Assembly: GCA_017303555.1 (NCBI GenBank)
Contig: JAFLCN010000009.1
Coordinates: 62,001-126,000, forward strand
DNA: 64,000 bases
Reading direction: 5' to 3'
DNA from: Planctomycetota bacterium
GTDB lineage: Bacteria; Planctomycetota; Phycisphaerae; Phycisphaerales; UBA1924
Notes under the pieces: generated by a model
What the model was told of the DNA's origin: nothing
Databases searched by the model: none
What the model saw: the letters and a program-made list of their open reading frames with translations, nothing else
Shown: positions 7,354-18,031 of the stretch, in pieces
Position numbering within the stretch: the stretch's first letter is position 1
Layout of the letters: every line of letters starts with the position of its first letter
Made by a program: the position numbers and the translations under genes

Positions 7354-10086
7354 ATGGTTCGCACACACAATCTCGTTCGGTCGTTCGCGCTCGCATCGTT
7401 TTCGACGGGCCTGGTATCGATCGCAACGCTCGCATCCGGCGCGGATTGCACGCCGCAGTGGCTGCCGGGGATGGGTGTGCCCGGGATCGATGGCGAAGTT
7501 CGCGCCGTGACGATGTGGGATCCGGATGGTCCCGGACCGCTGGAAGGCCGGATCGCCGTCGGAGGCAAGCTGGGTTTCCCGGACGGCACGTTTTCCGGCG
7601 TCGCGTACTGGAACGGGACCGAATGGGTGCGCATCCCGGGCGTCTTTGGGGGCGATGTTGATTCGCTCTACGCGATGCCCGACGGGCGTCTGCTTGCGGG
7701 CGGCTCGTTCAGCGTGGTCAGTGGTCAGAGCAACCTTCCGCCCGTCGTTTCGTGGGACGGAACGAGCTGGTCCGCAGTCGGAACCCGTGACGAGCTTCAT
7801 ATCGGCCGCGTCCGAGTCATCAATCGTTTCCCGAACGGAGATGTTGTTGCTGGCGGCGACTCAACGCCGAACGTCACACACACCGGGCGCGGATTAGCCC
7901 GGTGGAATGGCTCGGCCTGGGTACCCATCGGCGGCGCCGGAATTTCCTTCTTTGATTACGTCAACCTGCTGACGTTCCTCCCGAATGGCGACCTGGTCAT
8001 CGGCGGAACGTTTGAATCGATCGACGGCCTCGCGGCGCGGGGGATCGCGCGATGGAACGGCTCGGCATGGTCCTCTATGGGAGGCGGATTCACCAATAAC
8101 GGGGGCGCAACCGGCTTCGTGTTTGCCTCCAACGGCGATCTGCTCGTCGGCGGAAACTTCAGCTCGATCAGCGGAATCTCGATCTCAAACCTCGCCCGCT
8201 GGAATGGAGCCGCATGGTCGCAGTTCAGTCCCGCGCCGCCCACCGGAATCAGCGCGATGGCCGGGCTTCCGGGAGGACAGTTCGTCATGCGGGGCGGATT
8301 CAACCAGCGAATCGCGTCGAAATGGGACGGCACGGCGTACTCCCCGATCGCGACCAAGTTTGCGGGATCGGCGGTCACGGTCCGGACAATGGTGGCGCTC
8401 CCCGACGGTCGCGTCGTCATGGGGGGCGCGTTTGAAGGATTCGACGGTTTGGGTGCTGTGAACGTTGCCGCGTTCGAGGCCGGCAGTTGGTCCGCATTCG
8501 GCAGCGGCACGGACAGTGCTCCTCTGGTCTTCCACAAGCTTTCGGACGGCCGACTTGTTGCCGCGGGAACGTTTCGCACGATCGCGGGCGTTTCGGCAAG
8601 CGGCATTGCCATCTTCAACGGTGCGACATGGAGCCCGCTGGGCACCGGTATTCAGGGAGGCGCGGTGAAGGCGCTCGCCGCACTGCCCGACGGCCGCCTG
8701 GTTGTCGGCGGCAATTTCACTTCTGCCGGAGGCGTTGCCGTGGGCGGGCTGGCGACTTGGAATGGTTCGACCTGGGCTGCGCTCGGAACGGGAATCGCAG
8801 TCACTCCCTTCACGGCCGTTGAAACACTTTTGTACGCCCCGAACAACAAACTCTACATTGGCGGCGGATTCACCGCCATCGGAGGCGTGACCGCTTCCCG
8901 AATTGCAAGTTGGGACGGCACCAATTTCGCGCCGCTTGGCGCCGGTTGCAGCAGCATCGTTCTTGCGCTCGCTTGGCACTCCGACAAATTGATCGTCGGC
9001 GGCGAATTTGATACAGCCGGAGGCCTTTCGAGTGCACGACGAATTGCCGCGTGGAATGGGGCCTCGTGGTCCGGCCTCGGCGGCGGCATCACCGGGGTCC
9101 AGTTCGGCCCGCAGATTGTGTACAGCCTGCTCTCTGCATCGGACGGCATCTTGTATGTCGGCGGGAGCTTTGATCAGACCAACATCAGCTACGGTCTGGG
9201 AAGATGGGACGGTACGAGTTGGAGCTCGGAGTGGTCCTCCAGCTTGGTCGCCACAGTCCCGTCTGTTGCGGCCTTGATTGAACTGCCAAACGGCGACATT
9301 GTTGCCGGCGGCTATCTGACAAGCGCCGGAACGGTCCCGGTCAAGGGCATCGCCCGGCGCGATCACTCAACCGGTACGTGGTCGGCACTCGCGGGCGGCG
9401 TGACCGGCACGACCACAACCACGGGTGTGGTCGGTGCGCTTGGACACTTCGGAAACAGCTTCGTCGCCGGCGGCGCCTTCGTCCGGGCCGGCGCGGTTTC
9501 GAGCGCGCGCGTCGCGTTCTTCACCGACGATGCGGCGCCCCAGATCGCGTTCCCGCCCGAAGATGTCAACGCCGACAAGGGCGACACCGTGGTTCTCTCG
9601 GCTGTCGCGGCGCCCGGCTATTCCGCTTCGGCGTTCCAGTGGGAGCGTGAAACCGCGCCGCTCAGCGGCGTCTACGCACCGATCGCAAACGGCCCGGGCG
9701 GTTCGAGCCCGTCCGGCGGCGAAGTCTTCGGCGCATCCGGCTCACTCGCTTCGCCCACAACCAACGCGCCGATCGTGCTCACGATCGCCGATGCGCAGCC
9801 CGCCGATTCGGCCCGCTACCGCCTTGTCGTCACCGGCGATTGCGGTTCGGGAGCGAGCGCGCCCGCGCTCGTGACCGTGACCGACTCGTGCCCCGGCGAC
9901 ATCAACAACGACGGCCAGGTGGACGATGCCGACTTCACCATCTTCGCGATGGCGTACGACGTGCTCGATTGCTCCGATCCGAACATGCCGTCCGGTTGCC
10001 CGGCCGACCTGAACGCGGACACGTTCGTGGACGACGCCGATTTCACGATCTTCGCCTCGGCGTACGACCAGTTGCTCTGCCCCTGA
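7354..10086 (+). CDS. Secreted WNG-repeat beta-propeller with Ig-like domain and GC-type dockerin
   Basis: The protein has 910 residues. After the signal peptide come about fifteen repeats of 40-50 residues with the pattern LPNGDLVxGGxFxxxxGxxxxxIARWNGSxWSxxGxG, a kelch-like or delta-60-like propeller. An Ig-like domain follows (around 740-820, FQWERET) and a canonical dockerin occupies 846-910. Such propellers usually act as binding scaffolds; no catalytic residues are recognised. It is paralogous to the disrupted gene at 35809-38558: both open with WDPDG(P/N)GPL. ATG 7354 is used because TTGGAG lies about 10 nt upstream; an in-frame start at 7315 would place charged residues before the signal. 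Confidence 0.9.
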   Translation: MVRTHNLVRSFALASFSTGLVSIATLASGADCTPQWLPGMGVPGIDGEVRAVTMWDPDGPGPLEGRIAVGGKLGFPDGTFSGVAYWNGTEWVRIPGVFGGDVDSLYAMPDGRLLAGGSFSVVSGQSNLPPVVSWDGTSWSAVGTRDELHIGRVRVINRFPNGDVVAGGDSTPNVTHTGRGLARWNGSAWVPIGGAGISFFDYVNLLTFLPNGDLVIGGTFESIDGLAARGIARWNGSAWSSMGGGFTNNGGATGFVFASNGDLLVGGNFSSISGISISNLARWNGAAWSQFSPAPPTGISAMAGLPGGQFVMRGGFNQRIASKWDGTAYSPIATKFAGSAVTVRTMVALPDGRVVMGGAFEGFDGLGAVNVAAFEAGSWSAFGSGTDSAPLVFHKLSDGRLVAAGTFRTIAGVSASGIAIFNGATWSPLGTGIQGGAVKALAALPDGRLVVGGNFTSAGGVAVGGLATWNGSTWAALGTGIAVTPFTAVETLLYAPNNKLYIGGGFTAIGGVTASRIASWDGTNFAPLGAGCSSIVLALAWHSDKLIVGGEFDTAGGLSSARRIAAWNGASWSGLGGGITGVQFGPQIVYSLLSASDGILYVGGSFDQTNISYGLGRWDGTSWSSEWSSSLVATVPSVAALIELPNGDIVAGGYLTSAGTVPVKGIARRDHSTGTWSALAGGVTGTTTTTGVVGALGHFGNSFVAGGAFVRAGAVSSARVAFFTDDAAPQIAFPPEDVNADKGDTVVLSAVAAPGYSASAFQWERETAPLSGVYAPIANGPGGSSPSGGEVFGASGSLASPTTNAPIVLTIADAQPADSARYRLVVTGDCGSGASAPALVTVTDSCPGDINNDGQVDDADFTIFAMAYDVLDCSDPNMPSGCPADLNADTFVDDADFTIFASAYDQLLCP

Positions 10087-10212
10087 ACCCGCCCGTTTTC
10101 GTTTCGATCGGGTTTGAAGCTGCGTTTCGAAAGCGGCTTTCCGTTCTTTGGAAGTCGCCTCCACGTGCTATTCTGCGCCGGTCGGTGCCGAATCTCGTGG
10201 AGGAGTCGAGTC

Positions 10213-12396
10213 ATGCCGCGTTCATCTGTTGCGTTGGTCATCGGTCTGGTGTTGGCCGTCCTGGTCGCTGCGCCCGAGGCGCTCGCCGGCCCGCGCAAAC
10301 CCAGGGTGATCTACATCCATTCCGAAGCGAGCGCCGCCAGAGTCAATGACGTCCGGAACAAGCTCACGGGCAGCGGGCTGTTCGAGACGGTGGACCCGTT
10401 TGATGCTCGCGGCGCGACGCCAACCATCGGGCAACTCCGTCAATACGACGCGGCGCTGGTCGGCAACAACGCCGCGTGGCTCAACTCGGTCGCTCTGGGC
10501 AACGTCTGCAAGCAGTACATTGACGAGGGCTACGGGCTTGTTCAAACCGTCTTCACCACCGGCGGCGTGCCCGGCAGCAACCTGGGCGGCACCTGGACGC
10601 CCGATGACAACTGCATCGTCTTCGGTCCTTCGCTCCAGAACTCTGCCGCGAGCCTGGGGGCGATCGCCCTTCCCAACCATCCGATCGTGAACGGCGTCTC
10701 CGTGTTCAGCGGCGGCACCCGCAGCGCACGCCCCGATGGAACCGCGCTCACCGCCGGCGCAACGCTCGTCGCCAGTTGGAGCGACGGCAAGCCGCTCGTC
10801 GCCGTCGGCCCCAAGATCAACCGCGCCGATCTTGGCATGTACGCCCCCTCCTCCGATGCCGAAAGCAACCTCTGGGCCTCCAACACCGACGGTGCCAAGC
10901 TCCTCGCCAACGCCCTGGTCTACGTCATGCGGCCCAAGGTTCTCGTCGTCGAGAGCTTTGTTTCCGCGCTCAACGCGACCGACGTGCAGACCAAGCTCCG
11001 CTCGACCGGCTTCTTCAGCGTCGTTGACACGTTCGACGGCGAGGTGGACACTCCCACACTCGATCAACTCAAGCAGTACGACGCCATTCTGGTTGCCAAC
11101 AGCAATTTCTGGAACAATCGCGTCGCTCTGGGCAACGTCATCGCCGACTACACCGACTGGGGCGGGGGCGTGGTGCAGTCGGTTTTCACCACCGGCGGCA
11201 TTCCGAACAGCGACTTGGGCGGCCGTTTCACCGGCGACTACCGCATTATCAGTTTCGGCCCATCGACCACCGGCACCGCCAACCTCGGCGCCATCGCGTA
11301 CGCCGAGCACCCGATCGTTTCCGGCGTTGCCTCCTTCTCGGGCGGCTCTATCGGTTACCGCCCCGCCTCGACCGGTGTTGAGCCCGGCGGCCTCATCGTC
11401 GCCCGTTGGTCCGACGGCAAGACGCTCGCCGCCGTCTCCACCAAGCGACACAACCGCGCCGATCTCGGCATGTTCCCGCCTTCCAGCGCCGTCACAAGCG
11501 GGTACTGGGACGCCGCGACCGACGGCGCAAAGCTCATGGGCAACGCTCTTATCTACACCATCAGACCCTATGTGGGAATCGCCGATTCCGATTTTTCGGC
11601 CGCGCCCGCGAACACCCGCACCCGCCTGCTCGCGTCTCGCCGATTCAGCGGAGTCTCCATCCTTCCGAAACTCAACAGCGCGACTCCAGCGCTCGATGCG
11701 CTCCGCCCCTTCGGCGTGCTGTTCTCCTTTAGCGACGGCATCTTTGTGAACGCCGACGCCGTTGGAAACGTCTTCGCCGACTATGTCGATGCCGGCGGTT
11801 CCGTGGTCCAGGCCGTCTTCAGCATCACCGGCAACCCGGGCCTCGAGAATTCCCGCCCCCGCGGGCGCTGGATCACCCAGGGCTACGACATCACGCCCGA
11901 AGGTTCCACGGGCTCAAGCATCTCTTCCCCGGCTTCGCTCGGTGCCTTTGTCGGACCGGCCCACCCGATCCAGACGTTCGTCCGTCGCTTCGACAGCGGC
12001 GCCAGTTCGTACCGGCAGGGAAACGACCCGCTTCTGCGCGGCCGCCGGTTGATCCAGTGGTCCGATGGCAGGATGCTCGCCAGCCTGCATTCCTTCCGCC
12101 GCCGCGCCGACCTGGGCTTCCGCCCCGCCAGTTCGGCGGAGAGCGGTAACGGTTGGAATGTCCGCACCGACGGCACCACCATCATCGCCAACGCGCTGCA
12201 CTTCGCGGCATTCATGAAGCCCTGCCCCGGCGACTTCAACGGCGACGGCCAGGTTGACGACGGCGATTTCGTCATCTTCCTCGGCTACTACAACACGCTG
12301 GTCGATCCGCGTGGCGATCTGACCGGCGACGGCAACACCGAAGATGCAGACTTCGCCGTCTTCGTCCAGAGTTACAACGACCTTGTCTGTCCGTGA
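10213..12396 (+). CDS. Secreted ThuA/GATase-like triple-repeat protein with short-linker dockerin (paralogue A1)
   Basis: The protein has 727 residues and its signal peptide ends near ALAGPRKP. It has three tandem repeats of about 215 residues, each with a KVLxxxS strand, a TPTxxQLxxYDA segment, ALGNVxADYxDxGGGVV, an HPI motif, a WSDGKxLxAV strand and an NRADLGMxPPSS segment. The YDAxLV...DY-DAGGGVV...HPI order recalls ThuA/class I glutamine-amidotransferase folds (inference). No catalytic Cys is obvious. The dockerin (671-727) is the short form with YYNTLVDPRGDL in place of the Cys-containing linker. GGAGGA lies 9 nt before ATG 10213, and TATTCT at 10169-10174 may be its -10 box. Confidence 0.9.
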   Translation: MPRSSVALVIGLVLAVLVAAPEALAGPRKPRVIYIHSEASAARVNDVRNKLTGSGLFETVDPFDARGATPTIGQLRQYDAALVGNNAAWLNSVALGNVCKQYIDEGYGLVQTVFTTGGVPGSNLGGTWTPDDNCIVFGPSLQNSAASLGAIALPNHPIVNGVSVFSGGTRSARPDGTALTAGATLVASWSDGKPLVAVGPKINRADLGMYAPSSDAESNLWASNTDGAKLLANALVYVMRPKVLVVESFVSALNATDVQTKLRSTGFFSVVDTFDGEVDTPTLDQLKQYDAILVANSNFWNNRVALGNVIADYTDWGGGVVQSVFTTGGIPNSDLGGRFTGDYRIISFGPSTTGTANLGAIAYAEHPIVSGVASFSGGSIGYRPASTGVEPGGLIVARWSDGKTLAAVSTKRHNRADLGMFPPSSAVTSGYWDAATDGAKLMGNALIYTIRPYVGIADSDFSAAPANTRTRLLASRRFSGVSILPKLNSATPALDALRPFGVLFSFSDGIFVNADAVGNVFADYVDAGGSVVQAVFSITGNPGLENSRPRGRWITQGYDITPEGSTGSSISSPASLGAFVGPAHPIQTFVRRFDSGASSYRQGNDPLLRGRRLIQWSDGRMLASLHSFRRRADLGFRPASSAESGNGWNVRTDGTTIIANALHFAAFMKPCPGDFNGDGQVDDGDFVIFLGYYNTLVDPRGDLTGDGNTEDADFAVFVQSYNDLVCP

Positions 12397-12637
12397 ACCA
12401 CGACGGGTTCCCAGGTTGGTCGGTACGGCGAAATCGCGGCACGAGCGCCCGGGGCTTTGCGCGCGTCCCGATGTGTCCACGCTTCGATGGGGAAGCAACC
12501 CCACAATGACAGCGTCCGAAAACGCGACGCTCGATTATCGGAACTTTTTCCGAAGGCTTCTCTCTTTCCTTTTCCGTATCTTCCTTTAGACTTCGCTGTG
12601 ACTGCGCGTGCCGGTCCGGGACGGCGGAGGTCTCATT

Positions 12638-14848
12638 ATGTCGGTGAGAATCCTGATCTCCATTGCGATGTGCTTCGCCTTGTCGGGCATCGCCTTTGCC
12701 GGGCCTCGAAAGCCGCGGGTGGTGTACATCCACACCGAAACGGCAACGCCGGGGCACGCCGCGGACGTTGCGGGAAAGATCAATAGTTCGGGTCGCTTTG
12801 CCGCCGTCGATCTGTACAACGCCAACCTGGTCACTCCCACGCTCGAGCAGCTCAAGTCGTACGACGCGGCGCTGGTGGCGAATCGGAACGGGTGGTTCGA
12901 CCGCGATGCGCTCGGAAACGTGCTCGCCGACTATGTGGATGCCGGATACGGGGTGGTGCTCGCGCCGTTCACCAACGCGGGCGCGGCGAACATGAGCCTG
13001 GGCGGCCGCTGGACCGGTTCGTACAACAGCATCCTCTTTGGTAACAACATCACCGGCACGGCGACACTCGGCACGTTCAGCCTGCCCGATCACCAGCCCA
13101 GCACCGGCGTGCAGACGTTCAACGGTGGCTCGTTCTCGTACCGACCTTCGGGCACCGCGCTCCAGCCCGGCGCGGCACTCGCGATCTCGTGGTCCGATGG
13201 CAAGCCGCTCTCGGTGATCGGCCCGCTGCAGAACCGCGTGGACATCGGGTTCTATCCGACCTCGAGCGACGTAAACCCGGGCTATTGGAGCACCGCGACC
13301 AACGGCACGCAGATCATGGTGAACGCCCTGCTCTTCACCATCCGTCCGAAGGTGCTGATCTGTGCCGCGGCCGCCATCGAGGGCACCGGCGGATTGACCA
13401 ACCCGCGATTCACCGACCCGAGGAACAAGCTCGGCGGGACCGGGTATTTCGGCGCGATCGATCTGTTCGATGCCGCCATCGCGACACCCACGCTCGCCGA
13501 ACTCCAGAAATACGACATCGTGTTTTCCTGGAACAACGTGGACTACGACGACCCGGTTGCGATGGGCAACGTGCTGGCCGACTACACCGACTGGGGCGGG
13601 GGCGTCGTTCTCGCGGCGTTCGCCACAACCGGCGGCGGCGGTCTGGTTCAGCCCCTGCAGGGCCGATGGGAAACCGGCGGCTACCGCCTGATGGACCCGC
13701 TCGCCGGGATGACAAGCAACTCGCCCGCGACGCTCGGCACGGTGCAGTACCCGAACCACGCGATCATGAACATGGTCGCGTCGTTCGACGGCGGAGCCCT
13801 GAGCTTTCGCCCCACTTCGACCGCGCTGCCCGCGAACGCCGTGCTGGTGGCGCAGTGGTCGGATGGCAAGCCGCTGATCGTCACTTCGGTCACGCGCCAC
13901 AACCGCTGCGACCTGGGCATGTATCCGCCGTCTTCCTTTGTGGTCAGCGGTTTCTGGCAGGAGAACACCGACGGTGCTCGCATCATGGCCAACGCGCTGC
14001 TGTACACGGCGCGACCCTACATCGGCATCCTCCACTCCGAAACCACCACGCAGACAGCGCCGATGAGGAGCCGCCTCCAGCTCCAGCGCCGGTTCAGCGG
14101 GGTCGATCTGCTCACGCCCCTCCAGACCGCAACGCCCACGCTCGCAACACTCCGCCCGTACAGCGCGCTGCTCGTCTGGGGCAACAACAACTTCGCCGAC
14201 GCCGCGGGCTTCGGCAACGCGCTCGCTGATTACGTTGACGCCGGCGGGGGCGTTGTCATGGGCCTGTACGCCAACACCGCCAACCCCGCGCCGCTGAACA
14301 ACCGTCCGAAGGGACGCTGGATTACCGGCGGATATGACATCACGCCCGAAAGCGCGCTCCAGCCCACAATCTCCGGCACAAACGCAACGCTCGGCACCAA
14401 TCTCGCCGCGACAAGCCCCGTCACCACCTTCGTACGCAAGTTCGACGGCGGAACCGCGAGCATCCGTCAGAGCGGCAACCCGAACATCCGCGGGCGGCGC
14501 CTTTTGCAATGGTCGGACGGCCGGATGCTCACCAGCCAGCACAATTTTCTTCGGCGCTTTGACCTGGGCTTCTATCCCCCGGCGATCGCCGAGTTCCCGT
14601 CCGGCTGGCTGAGCCGCACCGACGGCACGGTTCTCATCTCCAACGCGCTCGACTTCGCGTCGTCCATGAGGCCGTGCTCCGGCGATTTCAACGGCGACCG
14701 CATCGTCGACGACATCGACTTTGTGCTCTTCGCGGATTACTACCAGCTTTTCAACGATCCGCGAGGCGACCTCAACGGCGACGGCCTGACCGATGACTCC
14801 GACTTCGTTTTCTTCGCCTCCGGGTACGACCAGCTCGGATGTCCGTAA
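12638..14848 (+). CDS. Secreted ThuA/GATase-like triple-repeat protein with short-linker dockerin (paralogue A2)
   Basis: The protein has 736 residues and is the tandem paralogue of the preceding gene; the mature protein starts GPRKPRVVYIHTE, almost the same as A1. It has the same three repeats and ends in a short-linker dockerin (680-736) with YYQLFNDPRGDL. ATG 12638 follows GGAGG by 7 nt. A TAGACT at 12587-12592 matches -10 boxes found elsewhere, but its -35 is poor. The close resemblance of A1 and A2, head to tail with 241 bp between, indicates a tandem duplication. Confidence 0.9.
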   Translation: MSVRILISIAMCFALSGIAFAGPRKPRVVYIHTETATPGHAADVAGKINSSGRFAAVDLYNANLVTPTLEQLKSYDAALVANRNGWFDRDALGNVLADYVDAGYGVVLAPFTNAGAANMSLGGRWTGSYNSILFGNNITGTATLGTFSLPDHQPSTGVQTFNGGSFSYRPSGTALQPGAALAISWSDGKPLSVIGPLQNRVDIGFYPTSSDVNPGYWSTATNGTQIMVNALLFTIRPKVLICAAAAIEGTGGLTNPRFTDPRNKLGGTGYFGAIDLFDAAIATPTLAELQKYDIVFSWNNVDYDDPVAMGNVLADYTDWGGGVVLAAFATTGGGGLVQPLQGRWETGGYRLMDPLAGMTSNSPATLGTVQYPNHAIMNMVASFDGGALSFRPTSTALPANAVLVAQWSDGKPLIVTSVTRHNRCDLGMYPPSSFVVSGFWQENTDGARIMANALLYTARPYIGILHSETTTQTAPMRSRLQLQRRFSGVDLLTPLQTATPTLATLRPYSALLVWGNNNFADAAGFGNALADYVDAGGGVVMGLYANTANPAPLNNRPKGRWITGGYDITPESALQPTISGTNATLGTNLAATSPVTTFVRKFDGGTASIRQSGNPNIRGRRLLQWSDGRMLTSQHNFLRRFDLGFYPPAIAEFPSGWLSRTDGTVLISNALDFASSMRPCSGDFNGDRIVDDIDFVLFADYYQLFNDPRGDLNGDGLTDDSDFVFFASGYDQLGCP

Positions 14849-14959
14849 GAACCCCCAGAAAACGGGGAGGATCTCCGCTGGAGACAGGGGGATCGTCGAG
14901 TTTGGTTACGGGACTTTGCCGGGTTTGGGGGCTCAACCCGACAAACGGCCGAATTTGGC

Positions 14960-14988
14960 TTGAGCAGGCGACAAAATTCCCGTATTCT
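14960..14988 (+). promoter_or_regulatory. Sigma70-like promoter for the M12-type metallopeptidase gene
   Basis: TTGAGC (14960-14965), a 17 bp spacer and TATTCT (14983-14988). The predicted start site leaves a leader of about 45 nt before ATG 15040. Confidence 0.5.
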
Positions 14989-15039
14989 GAACGCTTCCCG
15001 TCCGTGGATGGCCGGGCTTTTCTACCAGAGAGGGATCGC

Positions 15040-17796
15040 ATGCGCGGAAGCAATCGTTGTGGTGCCGACAGGAAATTCGACCTGTCCTGTGTAGCCGTTC
15101 TGCTGTCGGTTGGTTTGTGTGCGCCGGCCCTTGGCGCGCCCGCCGGCGACGGCCCCGTGAAGACCGACAAGGTCGGCATCTACGAGCCGTGGGAAGTGCT
15201 GCAGCAGAAGCTACCCGACGCCATGCTCGGCGACAAGCCGTTCATCCGCCCCGCCGGCGGACGCCAGGTCATGCTCGATATGAGCAAGATCACCCGCCAG
15301 CTCGCCGGTGCGCCGCTCGAGAGCGCACGCGCGATCGCGGTGCAGGCCGCGCCGGTCGTCATCGCGCTCCCGAAGCCCGACGGAACGTTCGAGCGCTTCG
15401 AGATCTACGAATCCCCCGTGTTCGAGCCCGGCTTCAGCGCCGAGTTCCCCAACATCAAGACGTACTGGGGCGAATCGCTCGATAGCCCGCAGTCGAACGT
15501 CCGCTGCGACGTCACCGACTTCGGCTTCCGCGCCCAGGTGCTCAGCTCCGAAGGCTCGTACTGGATCGATCCGGTTTCCTTCGGTGATACCAACCTCTAC
15601 ACGTCGTACGCCCGGAGCGATCTGCAGCGCACCGGCGCCTGGTCGTGCCTCGTGACGCCCGATGAAGCGATTCCGGGCGTTCCCCCCGCACAGAATCCCT
15701 TCGAAGATCGCGTCGCCACCGACGCGAACCGCAAGAACTACCGCGCCGCCGTCGCCGGCAACTTCGAGTACACCTCGTTCCACGGCGGCACCGTCGCCCT
15801 CGGCCAGGCCGCCATCGTCACCGCGATGAACCGCATCAACCAGGTCTACGAGAACGAACTCAACATCCACATGAACCTGGTGGCGAACAACTCCGCCATC
15901 GTGTGGGCGACGAGCGCCGACCCGTACACCAACGGCAACGGCTCGACGATGCTCGGCCAGAACCAAACCAGCCTCGACAGCCTCATCGGCACCGCCAACT
16001 ACGACATCGGCCACGTCTTCTCGACCGGCGGCGGCGGCGTCGCTGGCCTGGGCGTTGTCTGCACCGCGGGCAACAAGGCCCGGGGCGTCACCGGCCAGGG
16101 CTCGCCCACCGGCGATGCGTTCTGGATCGACTACGTCGCCCACGAAATGGGCCACCAGTTCGGCGGCAACCACACCTTCAACGGCGCCGACTCCAACTGC
16201 TCGGCCAACCGCGCCGCCAGCGCCGCGTACGAGCCGGGCTCGGGCTCGACCATCATGGCCTACGCCGGCATCTGCTCGCCGAACGATCTCCAGTCGAACT
16301 CCGACGCGTACTTCCACGCCAAGAGCTTCGAGGAAATCACCAACACGATGAACGCCAAGTCGTGCCAGACCACCAACAACACCGGCAACACGACGCCCAC
16401 GGTTTCGGCCGGCGCCGCGTACACGATTCCGATTCAGACCCCGTTCCTGCTCACCGCGTCCGGTTCGGACGGCGACGGTGACGCCCTTACCTACTGCTGG
16501 GAGCAGTACTTCCTGGGCAGCTCGCAGAGCGCCAGCGGCAGCCCGCTCAACTTCCCGGACACCGCCAGCCGCGGACCCTACCAGCGCTCCTGGACCCCGC
16601 TCGCCAGCCCGAGCCGCCAGTTGCCCCGCAACTCCAACCTTCTCTCCAACACCTTCGCGTTCGGCGAAACACTCCCGCTCATCACGCGTGCGATGACCTA
16701 CCGCGTCACCGTCCGCGACAACAAGGGCGGCGTCAACTCCGCGAACGTCAACATCACCTCTTCCAACACGGCCGGGCCCTTCCAGGTGACCAGCCCGAAC
16801 ACGGCTGTTTCCTGGGCCGGCGGCAGCACGCAGACCGTTACGTGGAACGTCGCGAGCACGACCAACGCGACGATCAACTGCCAGAACGTGGATGTGCTCC
16901 TCTCGACCGACAACGGCTCGACCTTCCCGACCGTCCTTGCTTCGAACGTTCCGAACAACGGTTCGGCAAGCGTGGTCATCCCCAACACCGCCGGCATCTT
17001 CAACCGCATCAAGGTGCGGGCCGTCGGCAACATCTTCTTCGATATCAGCAACGCCAACTTCACGATCACGGCCGCTGTGAATCCGTCGAACCCGACGAAT
17101 CCGCAGGCCAGCCCGTCTTCGGTCTGCGCCGGCGGCACGGTCACCCTCTCGGTGGATGCTCCTCCGGGCGGAATCGTCATCGACTGGTACTCCGGTTCCT
17201 GCGGCGGCACGTTCGTTGCCACCGGCACGTCCATCAACGTGAACCCGGCGGTCGCGACCTCGTACTTCGCTCGTGCACGGCGCACGTCCGACAGCGCGCT
17301 CTCGGCCGGCTGCGCCTCGGCCGCAGTCTCGATCCTGCCCAGCCCGGTTGCTCCGACCGGTGCTTCGTCTGATCGCGACAACCTGTGCATGTACGACGGC
17401 GGAAGCATCGTCCTGTCCGCCACCGGCGGTTCGGGCACCACGCTCCGCTGGTTCAGCGGTTCGTGCTCGGGCACCTTGCTCGGCACCGGCAACGGCCTGT
17501 CGATCGCGGCACCGACCACGACGACGACCTACTACGCCCGCTGGGAAACTTCCTGCGGCGTCAGCAACTGTGCCGCCGTGACCGTCAGTGTCCGCGGCTG
17601 CCCGGCCGACTTCAACTGCGACAATGTGGTTGAAGACGCCGACTTCGTGCTCTTCTCGACCTCGTACGACTTCTTTGACTGCACCGAGCCCGGCATGCCC
17701 CAGAACTGCGCCGCCGACGTGAACGACGACGGCTTCGTGGATGACGTTGACTTCGTGCTCTTCGCGACGGCCTACGACACGTTCGAGTGCCCGTAA
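15040..17796 (+). CDS. Secreted reprolysin-like (M12) metallopeptidase with GC-type dockerin
   Basis: The protein has 918 residues. A signal peptide and a propeptide-like N-terminal half precede the zinc site HEMGHQFGGNH, with His368, His372 and His378 as ligands and Glu369 as catalytic base; the following NHTFNG is typical of bacterial reprolysin-like peptidases. A cadherin/PKD-like region follows (about 450-560), then a domain with SPNTAVSWAGGSTQTVTWNV-like strands and two Cys-containing Ig-like repeats with RWFSGSC and DWYSGSC. The dockerin is at 854-918. ATG 15040 is preferred over an in-frame start at 14839, which would overlap the previous gene and lacks a signal sequence; AGAGAGGGA precedes 15040. 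Confidence 0.92.
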   Translation: MRGSNRCGADRKFDLSCVAVLLSVGLCAPALGAPAGDGPVKTDKVGIYEPWEVLQQKLPDAMLGDKPFIRPAGGRQVMLDMSKITRQLAGAPLESARAIAVQAAPVVIALPKPDGTFERFEIYESPVFEPGFSAEFPNIKTYWGESLDSPQSNVRCDVTDFGFRAQVLSSEGSYWIDPVSFGDTNLYTSYARSDLQRTGAWSCLVTPDEAIPGVPPAQNPFEDRVATDANRKNYRAAVAGNFEYTSFHGGTVALGQAAIVTAMNRINQVYENELNIHMNLVANNSAIVWATSADPYTNGNGSTMLGQNQTSLDSLIGTANYDIGHVFSTGGGGVAGLGVVCTAGNKARGVTGQGSPTGDAFWIDYVAHEMGHQFGGNHTFNGADSNCSANRAASAAYEPGSGSTIMAYAGICSPNDLQSNSDAYFHAKSFEEITNTMNAKSCQTTNNTGNTTPTVSAGAAYTIPIQTPFLLTASGSDGDGDALTYCWEQYFLGSSQSASGSPLNFPDTASRGPYQRSWTPLASPSRQLPRNSNLLSNTFAFGETLPLITRAMTYRVTVRDNKGGVNSANVNITSSNTAGPFQVTSPNTAVSWAGGSTQTVTWNVASTTNATINCQNVDVLLSTDNGSTFPTVLASNVPNNGSASVVIPNTAGIFNRIKVRAVGNIFFDISNANFTITAAVNPSNPTNPQASPSSVCAGGTVTLSVDAPPGGIVIDWYSGSCGGTFVATGTSINVNPAVATSYFARARRTSDSALSAGCASAAVSILPSPVAPTGASSDRDNLCMYDGGSIVLSATGGSGTTLRWFSGSCSGTLLGTGNGLSIAAPTTTTTYYARWETSCGVSNCAAVTVSVRGCPADFNCDNVVEDADFVLFSTSYDFFDCTEPGMPQNCAADVNDDGFVDDVDFVLFATAYDTFECP

Positions 17797-17822
17797 GCCC
17801 GATCGCCGACCGTTGAATCTCT

Positions 17823-17857
17823 GCCGCCCGGGCCTCCGCCCGGGCGGCTTTCTTTTT
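17823..17857 (+). terminator. Strong rho-independent terminator
   Basis: A perfect 11 bp stem GCCGCCCGGGC/GCCCGGGCGGC with a CTCC loop ends at 17848 and is followed by TTTCTTTTT. It lies 27 bp after the metallopeptidase stop codon and insulates it from the next gene. Confidence 0.9.
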
Positions 17858-18031
17858 GTAGCGGGGCGGCCCGTGCGCCCGGTTGGGGCGAAGGCGGACG
17901 GGTGGGGCCGGCACGTAGGCGACGCAGGGGCGGCATTTTTGGATGATTTTGGCCCCGAATCGAGAGATTGACGCACAGAGAGAGGAGCGGGGCGTCGAAT
18001 CGGACGGCCCGAAGCCCGGAGGATCACGACC